Source: Gemmatales bacterium (GTDB lineage: Bacteria > Planctomycetota > Planctomycetia > Gemmatales > Gemmataceae). From it: a stretch of DNA of 64,000 nucleotides. Location of the stretch: positions 186,001 to 250,000 of the forward strand of contig BPJP01000002.1 of assembly GCA_026004675.1 (NCBI GenBank), read 5' to 3'. Positions 45,436-55,800 of the stretch are shown here, one piece after another. The notes beneath the pieces were generated by a model. The model was not told the origin of the DNA. It saw only the letters and a program-made list of their open reading frames with translations, and searched no databases. A program made the position numbers and the translations under genes. Positions within the stretch are counted from its first letter, which is position 1; each line of letters opens with the position of its first letter.

Positions 45436-48164
45436 TGCGCTTCCTTCGGCGATGCCATTTGCCTTCTTTCGCACGGATGCCTCCAATGTTGCCCACAATC
45501 AGTGTTGTCGTTCCCTCCTACAATCAGGCCGACTTCCTGCCGGAGGCTCTGGAGAGCATCTTCTGTCAAGAGTACCCCAAACTCGAAGTGATCGTCATCG
45601 ATGGCGGCTCGGATGACGATAGCGTGCCGATCATTCGCCGTTATCAGCACAAGCTGAAATACTGGCAGAGCGAACCCGATGGTGGTCAGTCGGCGGCGAT
45701 CAATGCGGGCATGCGCTATGCCGAGGGAGAACTGGTTGCCTGGTTGAACTCCGATGACTTTTATTTCGCCGACGCGCTTTGGCAGGTGGCTCGAGCCTAT
45801 GCTGCCCATCCTGGCCGGGGCTTGTACGTCGGCAATGGTTTTCGTTTTGACCAGGCAACCAAGATGTTCACCCCGTTTTGTCCCCGACATGTCGCTTTCG
45901 ATCGCGCCGCTTTGGAGCTTGGCACCGATTTCTTGCTGCAACCGTCCGTGTTCTTTCTTCGCGAGGCCTGGGAAGATGTCGGCGGCCTCGACGAACAACT
46001 CCATTACTGCATGGATTGGGATATTTTTATTCGCATCGCGAAAAAGTATCCGTGCGTGGTTATCAATGAGTTTCTGGCATGCAGTCGCGAGTACCCGGCA
46101 ACCAAGACAAGTACTGGCCGGATGCGCCGCGCCGCAGAAATTGTCGGCATGATCGCCCGGCATACGCATCGCGAACTCACGCCTGGAAGCCTGCTTTATC
46201 TTGTCGAAACGCTCGAACAGGTTACGCGCCTGGATTTCGATGCGTCCGTTCCAAAGGCATTCGCCCAAGCGACGGCGGTCCTCGCCCGAAACTTGAGCCA
46301 GCGATTCGGTGGCGGGCACGGCTTCCCCGAATGCACCGATCCCCAAGATGTTTGCTACTTGCCTTTGCCCGACAAACTTTTACCGCAAAAGCCGAAACGG
46401 TCACAACAGCCAACATTATTATTTTCTTTAATTATTCCCTCAGGCAACGCAACGCGCGAATCCTTGCAGCGATCGCTCGACAGTATTCGGCAGCAAGAAT
46501 ACGGCAGTGTCGAGACCATCGTTGTTTGTGACGAGGCGTTCCCCTTGCCGCAGTGTACGGACGACATCGTTCTCGTTCGCGTCCCCACCAGCAACGAGGC
46601 GAAACAGATTCGCGCCGGGCTGGCTCAAGCAAAAGGGGAGGTCCTCTGCTGGTTGTTGCCTGGCGACCAGTTAGCGGCGAACGCCCTGTCGCAGGTCGCT
46701 GATTCCTTCACCCAGGACCAATCGCTCGATTGGGTGTTGGGTAATGCTCTGCATTTGGATGCCAGTAGTCGGCTGGATCTCGCTCATCACGGTCGCTTCG
46801 CGAGTGCCGCCTGGTTTCCGCCGCGAACGATTGCCACCGACAGCCTGGCAGCCAATTGCGATCCCTACATCATTCCCTCGGCCGCATTCTTCTTTCACCG
46901 ACGCTGGCTGCCCCAAATCAAGTGGTTCAACCCACGACGACGCTTCTATTACGCGCTACCTTTCTGGCATGAGTGCCTGCATCGAGGACAAGGGCATAAG
47001 ATCGAACAGGTCCTGGCTCTGTGCCTCACGGAGGAAACAGACTGGGCGGAGCGGTTTGTCGAATTCTTCCGGGTCACACGTCCGGCATGGTGGAAACTGC
47101 TAGCGCCGCCTTTTCGACACAACCTTCGGCTCTTTCTTCATATCCTCCGACGTGGGCCATTGCGCAAGTTGAGCGAGCGACTTTCTCGCAACCTTCTGAC
47201 TGCTTTGTTTGAAGCCAAGTCGCATGTGAAAAGTCATCTGTTCCCTTCTCGCGAGGCTTCCCGGATCGCATCGGCGCTTCGGCGGCTCGAGTGCACGCCC
47301 ACTGCGACCGGAAAACCGTCGGTCCTGCTATTCGGCCGGCAATGGGCGGACGATCTTTTGCATCGGCTTGGGTGTTTCAGCGAACTAGACGCCTTCGTGC
47401 TCGACGACCCAGCGCCCTTGAAGCCTTACTGCAAGCGAATTCATACGCCCTCGTCCTTGTGCGGAATCGAACAGCACGTTCTGAAAAAAATCAACTTCCC
47501 CACAGCCTGGCGGACACGGATCGCATTAGCGTTGCGCCGCCGAGGTATTCCTGTTTTTGGGCCTCATTACCCTTTCGTGATTACTCAGCAGATGCCTTTC
47601 CTTCGCTGGATCTGCCGCCAGGCCATTCAAAATGTTCTCGATACCAAGGCCGTCGATTTCTTGTTCGTCGCTCCGCATGACAATCCCATTGCCGTCGATT
47701 TGGATACGCGCTTCACCAACACTCGCCTGATCTTGTGCCTCAACGAGTTGCTTTCCGACGAGTTGCTACGACGTTATCACGCTGCCTGGGCACTCAAGCG
47801 GCCAGCTCTCATGGCGGAGTACAAGCGAGCGTGCCGCTTCGAGAGGGATAACTTCTCTCGTTTTGACGGCGTGGTTGTTCCTGACCCAACCATCGCCCGC
47901 CGTCTGATCGAGGAGTACGACTTTCCGCCGGCGAGAATTCTGGTCGATCTCGACCACTTGAGATCATGGATGGACGATCTGCGCCGACTGCCTGCCAGGC
48001 GTGATGCCGATGCCGGGAACCGGTCGCGAACCAATAAGGAGGAAAACGATGTCATCAACCCAGCCCAATCGAACATCGAACGAAACGACCCCTGTCTCGT
48101 CTCTGCGGATTTCAGTCGTCATTCCGCTGTACGATCTGCGCGTGGACATCGGCAAATGCCTTGA
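45435..48164 (+). CDS. Large multi-domain glycosyltransferase (GT2, GT2-like, partial GT-B)
   Basis: A 909-residue protein. Residues about 15-240 are a full GT2 domain (ISVVVPSYNQADFLPEALES, SEPDGGQSAAINAGMRYA and LNSDDFYFA). Residues about 330-560 look like a second, more diverged GT2 domain (FSLIIPSGNATRESLQRS and CWLLPGDQLAAN). The last 280 resemble the N-terminal half of a GT-B enzyme ending in VVVPDPTIARRLIEEYDF, with no C-terminal half. The final 39 residues overlap the next gene by 116 bases in another frame and look unrelated, so the end may be truncated or frameshifted. Substrates are unknown. Confidence 0.8.
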   Translation: MRFLRRCHLPSFARMPPMLPTISVVVPSYNQADFLPEALESIFCQEYPKLEVIVIDGGSDDDSVPIIRRYQHKLKYWQSEPDGGQSAAINAGMRYAEGELVAWLNSDDFYFADALWQVARAYAAHPGRGLYVGNGFRFDQATKMFTPFCPRHVAFDRAALELGTDFLLQPSVFFLREAWEDVGGLDEQLHYCMDWDIFIRIAKKYPCVVINEFLACSREYPATKTSTGRMRRAAEIVGMIARHTHRELTPGSLLYLVETLEQVTRLDFDASVPKAFAQATAVLARNLSQRFGGGHGFPECTDPQDVCYLPLPDKLLPQKPKRSQQPTLLFSLIIPSGNATRESLQRSLDSIRQQEYGSVETIVVCDEAFPLPQCTDDIVLVRVPTSNEAKQIRAGLAQAKGEVLCWLLPGDQLAANALSQVADSFTQDQSLDWVLGNALHLDASSRLDLAHHGRFASAAWFPPRTIATDSLAANCDPYIIPSAAFFFHRRWLPQIKWFNPRRRFYYALPFWHECLHRGQGHKIEQVLALCLTEETDWAERFVEFFRVTRPAWWKLLAPPFRHNLRLFLHILRRGPLRKLSERLSRNLLTALFEAKSHVKSHLFPSREASRIASALRRLECTPTATGKPSVLLFGRQWADDLLHRLGCFSELDAFVLDDPAPLKPYCKRIHTPSSLCGIEQHVLKKINFPTAWRTRIALALRRRGIPVFGPHYPFVITQQMPFLRWICRQAIQNVLDTKAVDFLFVAPHDNPIAVDLDTRFTNTRLILCLNELLSDELLRRYHAAWALKRPALMAEYKRACRFERDNFSRFDGVVVPDPTIARRLIEEYDFPPARILVDLDHLRSWMDDLRRLPARRDADAGNRSRTNKEENDVINPAQSNIERNDPCLVSADFSRHSAVRSARGHRQMP

Positions 48165-49608
48165 CACATGGCGCCGGCAAACCCTTCCCGCCGATCAGTT
48201 TGAAATCATCGTCACGACCGATGGCCGTGACGATAAACTGCTCGATGAAGTACGGCCCCATCTTTTGCCGCAGGACCGCATTATCCAGAAACCGGGTGCC
48301 AACTTCAGCGGCATGTACGACGTTGGCGTACGAGCCGCAAAAGCCCCCATCGTCCTGATCACCGAAATGCATTGTTTGGCAAAGCGAAATTGTCTCGAAG
48401 CCGTCGTCGAGCATTTTGAGACGCACGACCATGCCGGAGCTTGTCTGCCGACGATACCGGGAAAAAGCAACGTTCTCGCTGCGGTCGAACACGCCTTATT
48501 TACCGGTTATTTCGCGGAATGGTCGCGCGATGAGGATTGGCGCAAGGTGCTGGTACGTGGCTTCGCCATTCGTCGGCAGTGCTATCTGGATGCCGGTGGA
48601 TTCGATGTGCGCTTTCCGCGGTTTATGGACTGGGACTTCGCGGCTCGATTGCATTCCAAAGGCTATCGCTTGGGCTGCATCGAAACGACCGCCGTCGTCC
48701 ATTACTACAACGACCGCTTCCGCGATTTCTACGAATCGGTCGTGCAGCGCACGCTTGATGAATACGACTATCGTCTCCAACACCAGCAGAGCGAAGCGTT
48801 TTGCGATCGCTATTTTGGCACGCCGATCGAGTGGCAACAGCGTGAAACGCTTCGGCCGGAGTCAGCACGCCGGTTGTGCCGAGTCTTGAGCCGAACGATG
48901 CGCAAATATCGGTACCACCTCGGCATCGTGCGGGCACTTCGCCGCGAGTGGTGGCAACACTGGCCGATCCGTTTGTGGGGTTTGTCCCTTTGGCAGTTGC
49001 GGACCCGGTGGAGAGCATGGCAGGCACGCTTTCGCTGCTGGCGACATCGAAACCATTTCGAGCGGTTGTTGCGAACCTATCCGGAGACGTTCAAAGCTAT
49101 CGAAGACGATGGTCGATTGCAGGCCATTCGCCGTTACCATCGCTTGCCTTCGCCTCAACCTTTGCCGAGGCTCGAGTACGAAGTGTTTGAGATGTCAGAT
49201 GGACAATTGATTGGTTTTTATGGCCGCGAAAACTGGCAGGGAAAAACATTTCGCTGGAGCCGGGCAGCGGCGATTCTTCCGGTCTGCCTGGAAAAAGGCG
49301 CCTACGAATTTCAGATCGAAACCAACGGCCTGCGCGGCGACCCCAAGGCTTACGTTCTGGCCGTTTTTTTCAACGACCGGGAAGTGCCGTTTGAAATCTG
49401 CGGCAATTCGATCTGCGGGCAAATCGACGTCGACACCGACCAGGCCGGCAAGCGACAGGATTTGGCGATCGTTGCCTTGCCAATGGATATGACTCACTCT
49501 GCCGACACGCGCAGTCTGGGCGTACCCGTTTTTCATGTCCGTTTTCACGCAGTCGACCAGCAACCGTGTGCTGAAAAGAACGACAGGCAAGAGCTTTGTG
49601 CGGTGTAA
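48049..49608 (+). CDS. Family 2 glycosyltransferase with C-terminal beta domain
   Basis: A 519-residue protein. AAGGAGG 6 bases before the ATG at 48049 gives a strong start, even though it lies inside the preceding gene. The GT2 domain has ISVVIPLYDLRVDIGKCLDT, FEIIVTTDGRDDKLL and PIVLITEMHCL, then FAIRRQCYLDAGGFD with FMDWDFAARLHSKG. Residues about 380-510 form a separate beta-rich domain (LIGFYGRENWQGKTFRWS) perhaps for binding glycans or partner proteins. It is the last gene of the glycan cluster. Confidence 0.88.
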   Translation: MSSTQPNRTSNETTPVSSLRISVVIPLYDLRVDIGKCLDTWRRQTLPADQFEIIVTTDGRDDKLLDEVRPHLLPQDRIIQKPGANFSGMYDVGVRAAKAPIVLITEMHCLAKRNCLEAVVEHFETHDHAGACLPTIPGKSNVLAAVEHALFTGYFAEWSRDEDWRKVLVRGFAIRRQCYLDAGGFDVRFPRFMDWDFAARLHSKGYRLGCIETTAVVHYYNDRFRDFYESVVQRTLDEYDYRLQHQQSEAFCDRYFGTPIEWQQRETLRPESARRLCRVLSRTMRKYRYHLGIVRALRREWWQHWPIRLWGLSLWQLRTRWRAWQARFRCWRHRNHFERLLRTYPETFKAIEDDGRLQAIRRYHRLPSPQPLPRLEYEVFEMSDGQLIGFYGRENWQGKTFRWSRAAAILPVCLEKGAYEFQIETNGLRGDPKAYVLAVFFNDREVPFEICGNSICGQIDVDTDQAGKRQDLAIVALPMDMTHSADTRSLGVPVFHVRFHAVDQQPCAEKNDRQELCAV

Positions 49609-49884
49609 GCGGGCGGCGGTGCGATCCTGCGGAAGAATGACTATGGCTGCCTTCCCAACGGCGATGGCCGAGCCGTCGCCGCTTTACTCCATTTCGTCGG
49701 CTTTCGGCCTATGGCGGAATAACCCCCGCAACGGACGTTTTGGCAATGTAAAATGAGATTCCGGCGACAGAAGCAACGCCCAAAGGACCGCTTATGTGCT
49801 TTTGCTGTTCGCCTATGCGGCGGCGGCTCTGTTTCTCTTTCGCCTTGCCTGCGGCCGTCTTGACCGGGAAGGAGAGACGCAATC

Positions 49885-50691
49885 GTGACTTCCGCCCACG
49901 ACGCCAATCGATTCGACCTTGGCCGCATCCAAAGCGAAACGCCAGTGGCTGAGGTTCGCTACTTCGATAGGATCGATTCGACGAACAATGCCGCCCTGGC
50001 CATGTGTCAGGATATTCGCTCTGCGAATTCTGGGTTTCCTTCGTTGATTATCGCCGGCACCCAAACAAGAGGCCGGGGACGGGGCCAAAACGTCTGGTGG
50101 TCGGCGGGCGGCGCTTTGACCTTTTCCCTCATCGTGGAACCGAGAGTCTGGAATCTTGCCGAAAACCGCTGGCCTTTGCTGTCGCTGACCGCCGGTCTGG
50201 CCGTTCGCCATGCCATTAGCCGGACACTCCCGGATCATGAGGTCAAACTCAAATGGCCCAACGACGTGCTCTTGAATGGCCGAAAGGTGGCCGGCATTTT
50301 GGTTGAAGTCGGTCCGCTTCCCCGGCGGCTGCTGGTCATCGGCATCGGCATCAACGTCAACAACTCCTTCAACGCTGCCCCGCGCGAACTACGAACGCTT
50401 GCGACTTCCCTGATCGATGTGGCAGGAATGACGCATGAGCTAACCGACATCTTGATCCGCACGATCAATGAGTTGGACATCCAATTAGGCAGGCTAGGCA
50501 GAGGGGATGCCGACTTGCCTGCCGACTGGCAGCGCTGTTGTGCTTTGAAAGGAAATTCCGTGACCATCGAAGTGGGCACAACCCGAACCAAAGGACTGTG
50601 CCAGGGGATCGATGGCGACGGCGCTTTGATTTTGCTGACGGAAAAGGGACTGGCGCGATTTTACGCCGGCGTCGTGTCGCACTTCGAGTGA
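49885..50691 (+). CDS. birA: Biotin--[acetyl-CoA-carboxylase] ligase, single-domain
   Basis: A 268-residue protein starting with GTG, preceded by GGAAGGAGAG. The ligase core has FDRIDSTNNAAL, then AGTQTRGRGRGQNVWWS, the biotin/ATP motif, and LKWPNDVLLNGRKVAGILVEV. IGIGINVNN and a small C-terminal barrel follow (GLCQGIDGDGALIL). There is no N-terminal winged helix, so it should not act as the repressor of biotin genes. It attaches biotin to carboxylase carrier proteins. Confidence 0.95.
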   Translation: MTSAHDANRFDLGRIQSETPVAEVRYFDRIDSTNNAALAMCQDIRSANSGFPSLIIAGTQTRGRGRGQNVWWSAGGALTFSLIVEPRVWNLAENRWPLLSLTAGLAVRHAISRTLPDHEVKLKWPNDVLLNGRKVAGILVEVGPLPRRLLVIGIGINVNNSFNAAPRELRTLATSLIDVAGMTHELTDILIRTINELDIQLGRLGRGDADLPADWQRCCALKGNSVTIEVGTTRTKGLCQGIDGDGALILLTEKGLARFYAGVVSHFE

Positions 50692-50703
50692 CCCTTCACC
50701 CTG

Positions 50704-52137
50704 TCAAGCGAGAATCTCTTTGATGACGTGGCCGTGCACGTCGGTCAAGCGCATGTCACGCGAGCTGAAGCGAAAAGTCGTTTTGGTATGGTCGAGGCCG
50801 AGCAGGTGGAGCATGGTGGCGTGCAGGTCGTGGATTTCGACGCGGTTTTGCACGACGCGGTAGCCCCATTCGTCGCTTTCGCCATAGGAGATGCCGCCTT
50901 TGACACCGCCGCCGGCGAGCCAGCAACTAAAAGCAGTCGGATTGTGGTCCCGGCCATTTCTTCCCTGAGCGAACGGCGTTCGGCCAAACTCTCCTGACCA
51001 GATGACAAGGGTGGAGTCGAAAAGCCCACGGACTTGCAAATCGGTCAACAGGGCGGCGATGGGCTGGTCGACGGTTCGGCAATTCTTTTCGTGGCCGTCT
51101 TTGAGGTTGCTGTGCTGATCCCAGCGGTCGCCGTTGCCGCCAGGGCAAGTCAGCTCGATAAAGCGGACGCCCCGTTCGACGAGCCGACGAGCCAGCAGAC
51201 ATTGCCGGGCGAAAATCCGCGTCTGCGGATAACTCGCTTCGAAGCCGTAAAGCTTCTTGGTCGCCTTGGTCTCTCTGGACAAATCCATGACCTCCGGCAC
51301 TGCCATTTGCATGCGATAGGCGGTTTCGTAATTGGCGATGGCCGATTCGAGTTTATCCTCCCGTCCGGATTGCTTGAGAAATTCCTCGTCGAGACTGCGA
51401 AGCAAAGCCAGCTTGTTTCGTTGCAAGGAATCACTGGCTTCTCGGCGGTTGATGTTGGGAACGGGTTGGTCACCGGGATTGAACACCGATCCCTGATACG
51501 CAGCAGGGAGAAAGCCGTTGCCGAAGTTGTCGAGGCCGCCGGGAGGAATCAAGCCGCCGTTGAGCACGATGAACCCAGGCAGATTGCGGTTTTCGGTTCC
51601 CAGTCCATAGCCGACCCAGGCCCCCATGCTCGGCCTGCCTTGAAGGCCGCTGCCGGTGTGCAGGAAATAATTGGCAAAGGTGTGCTCCTGGAATTTCGAC
51701 ACCATCGACTTGATAACACACAAATTGTCAACGTGTCGGGCGAGATAAGGGAACAAATCGCTGACCCAGATGCCACTTTGGCCATATTGTTTGAACTTCC
51801 ACGGCGAACGCATGACCCGGCCGACGTTGTTGAATTGCGTCGGTTCGAGCCGGCCGATCGCTTGCCTGGGGTCTTTGCCGTCGTGCCTGGCAAGCATCGG
51901 TTTGTAGTCGAAGGTGTCGACTTGCGAAGGGCCGCCGTCCATGTAGAGGAAGATGACGTTTTTGGCTTTCGGCTCGAAGTGAGGCGGTTTCGGCGCCAGC
52001 GGATTTTTCGGCGCGGTTTTGTCGCCGCGGGCTTCTTCGGCGAGCAAGGCCGCTAGCGCCACCATGCCGAAACCGTTGGCACAGGTTTCAAGCATTTGCC
52101 TGCGGGTCATCGATCGCAAAAAATGTCGGCAATGCAT
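50704..52137 (-). CDS. DUF1501 family protein (Tat-exported), with PSD1 cluster
   Basis: A 477-residue protein. The ATG at 52137 has AAGGAAT upstream, and a twin-arginine signal follows (MTRRQMLETCANGFGMVAL). The body has LAPKPPHFEPKAKNVIFLYM, GGPSQVDTFDYKPM, WDQHSNLKDG, WSGEFGRTPFAQG and GRDHNPTAFSCWLAGGGVKG, which are the conserved parts of the family. It lies downstream of the PSD1 cytochrome gene and a Uma2 gene on the same strand, the usual DUF1549/DUF1553-DUF1501 pairing of planctomycetes. The biochemical role is not established. Confidence 0.92.
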   Translation of the reverse strand: MHCRHFLRSMTRRQMLETCANGFGMVALAALLAEEARGDKTAPKNPLAPKPPHFEPKAKNVIFLYMDGGPSQVDTFDYKPMLARHDGKDPRQAIGRLEPTQFNNVGRVMRSPWKFKQYGQSGIWVSDLFPYLARHVDNLCVIKSMVSKFQEHTFANYFLHTGSGLQGRPSMGAWVGYGLGTENRNLPGFIVLNGGLIPPGGLDNFGNGFLPAAYQGSVFNPGDQPVPNINRREASDSLQRNKLALLRSLDEEFLKQSGREDKLESAIANYETAYRMQMAVPEVMDLSRETKATKKLYGFEASYPQTRIFARQCLLARRLVERGVRFIELTCPGGNGDRWDQHSNLKDGHEKNCRTVDQPIAALLTDLQVRGLFDSTLVIWSGEFGRTPFAQGRNGRDHNPTAFSCWLAGGGVKGGISYGESDEWGYRVVQNRVEIHDLHATMLHLLGLDHTKTTFRFSSRDMRLTDVHGHVIKEILA

Positions 52138-52222
52138 GGGGTTATTCCTTTTTAGATTCTGCTCCTTCACCGGCCGCCGTATCTCTTTTCAGCGCAGCCT
52201 GTCATTCCGATGCGCCAAATGG

Positions 52223-52800
52223 TCATTCTTCTGAAGTAAATGGCACGCCTTCATACACTTCTGCCAAAGGCAGTTCGGTGTCGATTTCCCCAAGGGGGAT
52301 GACGGCGTCAAGGCCTTGGTGAATCTCACGGCAAAAACCATTTTCTGCTCGGCGAAAACCACAGCAGCCGGCGTCTCCTGCTCCACAAGAATATAGGCAG
52401 ACAACGTCGGAATCGCGAGGTAGGCGTCTCTTTTCTCTCCCTCATCAAGCCGTCGAGAATTGTCCGATAGCACTTCCACGATGACAGCCGGCTCGTCCTG
52501 AAACGTGTCAGTCGGTCTGTTCGGATGACACGTCACGGATACGTCCGGATAATAAAAGCGCACCTGGTTTGACAGGCGCAGGCGAATTCTGGTGGTGGAA
52601 TTATACGGCCTGCAGGGCCGACCCCGCAGGCGCGAATGCAGTGCGGCATAGATGTTGCCGGCGATGTCGTTATGCCGATTGCACCCGCCGGCCATAGCAT
52701 ATACGACTCCGCCTACATATTCGTGCTTCACCGGCGACATTTCTTCCGCACGAAGATAGTCGTCAACACTAACCAATTCGAATCTCTTGATTGCTGTCAT
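52223..52800 (-). pseudogene. Uma2-family endonuclease-like protein with a one-base frameshift
   Basis: The start encodes the Uma2 fold (PD-(D/E)XK): VSVDDYLRAEEMSPVKHEYVGG, VYAMAGGCNRHND, then YYPDVSVTCHPN and EPAVIVEVLSDNSRR, so the active-site Asp, Glu and partner residues are present. As written, the frame runs to a stop at 52189 with a poor tail. If one base is restored near the AAAA run (52341-52344), the C-terminus becomes CREIHQGLDAVIPLGEI followed by the typical LPLAEVYEGVPF and a stop at 52223, giving 192 residues. The error lies in a homopolymer, so a sequencing slip is quite possible. The family function is uncertain. Confidence 0.85.
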
Positions 52801-52840
52801 GCTTTGAGTTTACCACGAGAACGACGGACAAACGGCACCA

Positions 52841-55800
52841 TTACCTCAGAAAAATAAAGTCCTTCATATTGAACATCATGTGGGCAACATCGGACCAGAT
52901 CCGCACATCATCGGTGTTGCAGCGATAGAGTCTGGCCTGGGAGTCCACGAACTGGCGGATGTGTTCCAATTGCCGGGAGGTCGGCTCCCTGGCGAAAGCG
53001 GCAACGAACATCATCCGCAATCGTCGTTCCGGGTCGGCTTCTTGAAGCGATCGTTCCGCCCAGCGTTTGGCCTCGGCAATCACGAACGGGTCGTTCATCA
53101 GGATGAGGGCCTGAGCCGGAACATTGGAAACGGTCCGCCGTCCCATCGTGCTGAACGGAACGGGAAAATCAAAGGTCAGCATCATGGGCGAGAGGAAGTT
53201 TCGCCGAATGGCGAGATAGATGCTGCGCCGACCCGCACCGTCGAGCGGGCCGCTTCTTGGCCGCCCTCGCCCCTGCATAAACGGCGTCAAATGAACGTTC
53301 ACGCTCGGTCCGTACAGTTTGCGGTCGAGCCTTCCTGATACTGCCAGAATCGCGTCACGGATCGACTCCGCTGGCAGGCGCCGGATCGGCATCCGGTAAA
53401 GCAGGGTGTTGTCGGGATCGATTTCTTTTTCGCGAGCGTCGACAGAGTTCGGATCGCTCGACATGCGATAGGTGCTCGACAGCACCATTTGCCGAATGGC
53501 GCGCTTCACCGACCAGCCGCCGCGCACGAAATCACTGGCCAACCAGTCGAGCAATTCAGGATGAGAAGGGGGCTGGCCCATTTTGCCGAAATCGTCAACC
53601 GTGGGAACGATACCGCGACCAAACAAATGATGCCAGAGCCGATTGACCAGCACACGGGCGGGAAACGGATTGGCCGGATCGAGCACTCGCCGGGCCAATT
53701 CCAGTCGGCCACTCCCGTCTGTGATCTTCTCCTGGTCTTCGCCGGCAAGAGCCACGAGAAAGCGGCGTTCCACAAGCTGGCCCAGGTTTTTGTGGCTGCC
53801 GCGAATGAAAACGTGCTCGTTTTCGCCAGTTCCGTCGGTGATTGCCACTGCCAGCATTGGCGCCGGAATGGTTTTTTCAACTTCGATCGTCTTCTGTTCG
53901 AGATCGCTCATGTCGATTCCGACGGTAACGAGACTTTTGGCGAGCAGCCATTTCTTGAAGCCGACGTCTCTTTCCGCCAATCGGGCGTACTCGGCTGCAA
54001 GCTGCTCAATTGTCTCGATGTTTTCGTTGCCAGCGATGGCCTTGGTGATCGAACCTGCCGACTCCGTTCCGCGAGGACCATCCGACAAGCGGATCTCGTC
54101 GATGGCAAAAAACCCGTCGCCGTGGTCGATGAACTCGAGATACGCTTTGTGGCCGACGTAAAGCGGATTGCCCAGTCGTTTCCAAACGAATCGGCCTTGA
54201 GTGTCCGCGGTCCGAACGTCGAGGCGGGTACCATTGAACAAAAGACTGTTAAATGGCTCCATCTGGTAGCCGTCGATGATGAGCCGCACCGATGTCCCAG
54301 TCGCCTTCATGCGAATGTCCACGTAGCGATGGCTGAGCACGAATGTTGGCGACCGCAATACGCCGTGCAATCGGCGGGACAAGAGACCGCTGTGAGCCAA
54401 ACCGGCTGGCACGAACTTCGGTTTCGCGGAAAGAGCGTCCCATTCGTTGCCTGTCGTCGGCAGGCTGGCAAACGCCTCGCCTGTGGCAAACCAGCCCTGG
54501 GCGTCAGCGAAGTCCTCCAGCAGCACGTCGTCCTTATTCTGGTCGTCGTCGAACGCTTGGACCTCTTCGCGGAGTTTCTGCCTCGCTTGTGCAAAGCTGT
54601 CTCGGGCATTCGTGAGCCGATACCAGGCATAGAGCGGATGCTCCGGACTGCGCACTTCAGGCTCAGCCAAGACGGAAAGCCATCGCTTGAGTTTGCTTTT
54701 ATCGACCCTATGGCGTTGGGCGACGTCCGCGACCGTATCATCCTTCCTGGCCGCCGATGAAACGGCACAGGCCGCCAAAAGATAGCGAGAGACGTCCTCC
54801 GTTTTCGATTGGTTGAAAGCCTGCTGCAAACGCCGGCTACCTTCGATCCGAAGCGAGCGCAAGGTGTCAGCTGCCCGACGAATCCGACCACCGGGATCCA
54901 ACATCGCATCCTGTCGCCGCGAACTTTGCAGAAACCCAGCCAGCGCGTAATAGTCTTGCGTGCTTATCGGATCGAACTTGTGATCGTGGCAGCGTGCGCA
55001 CGACACCGTCAGCGCGAGAAACGTCTTGCTGAATACGTCGATCTGATTGTCGATGCGGTCGGCTTCGTCCCCCTTGACGTCGGTTGGGGCGTGAGTCGCT
55101 TCGCCGAAAAACCAAAAGCCCGTGCCGATAATCGATTCGTTGAAACCCTCGTCAGGGTTTCTCCTGGGATCGGGCAGCAAGTCGCCGGCAATATGCTCGA
55201 GCACCAACTGGTTATAAGGGACATCGCTGTTGAAAGCACGAATGATGTAATCGCGATAGCGCCACGCATTGGCGATGGGATAATCGAATTCGTGGCCGTA
55301 CGTTTCGGCATAGCGGACGAGATCGAGCCAGTGCCGTCCCCACTTTTCGCCGAAATGCTCCGATGCCAGAAGGCTGTCGACCAGACGTTCATAGGCTTTC
55401 GGCGATTCGTCCCGAACGAATGCCTCGACTTCGTCCGGCGTGGGAGGAAGGCCAACCAGATCGAAATAAAGTCGGCGGATCAGCGTGCGCCGATCCGCTT
55501 CTGGCGCTGGCGTCAACTGCTTTTCCTCCAGCCTGGCAAGGATAAAGCGGTCGATGGGATGGCGAACCCAGTTCTGCCGTTTCACAATCGGGGGAGAGAC
55601 GTTGGCGATCGGCTGCCAAGACCAGTGCTCCTCCTTTCGCTTTTTCCAGTCGAATTCGTTGGCGACATCAACTGTGGGCTCCGCTTCTTTGGGCCAGAAC
55701 GCTCCCTGGCGGACCCATTCAGTGAGTGCGTCGATATCTTTTTTTGCCAGTTTGCCTCTCGGCGGCATTTCGAATTTGCGGTAGTTGATGGCTTCGATCA

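Noticed and set aside
49609..49884. Small gene or RNA between the last glycosyltransferase and birA
   Set aside because: A short frame near 49795 begins with several Cys, but it would overlap birA and has no other support; no RNA motif was seen.
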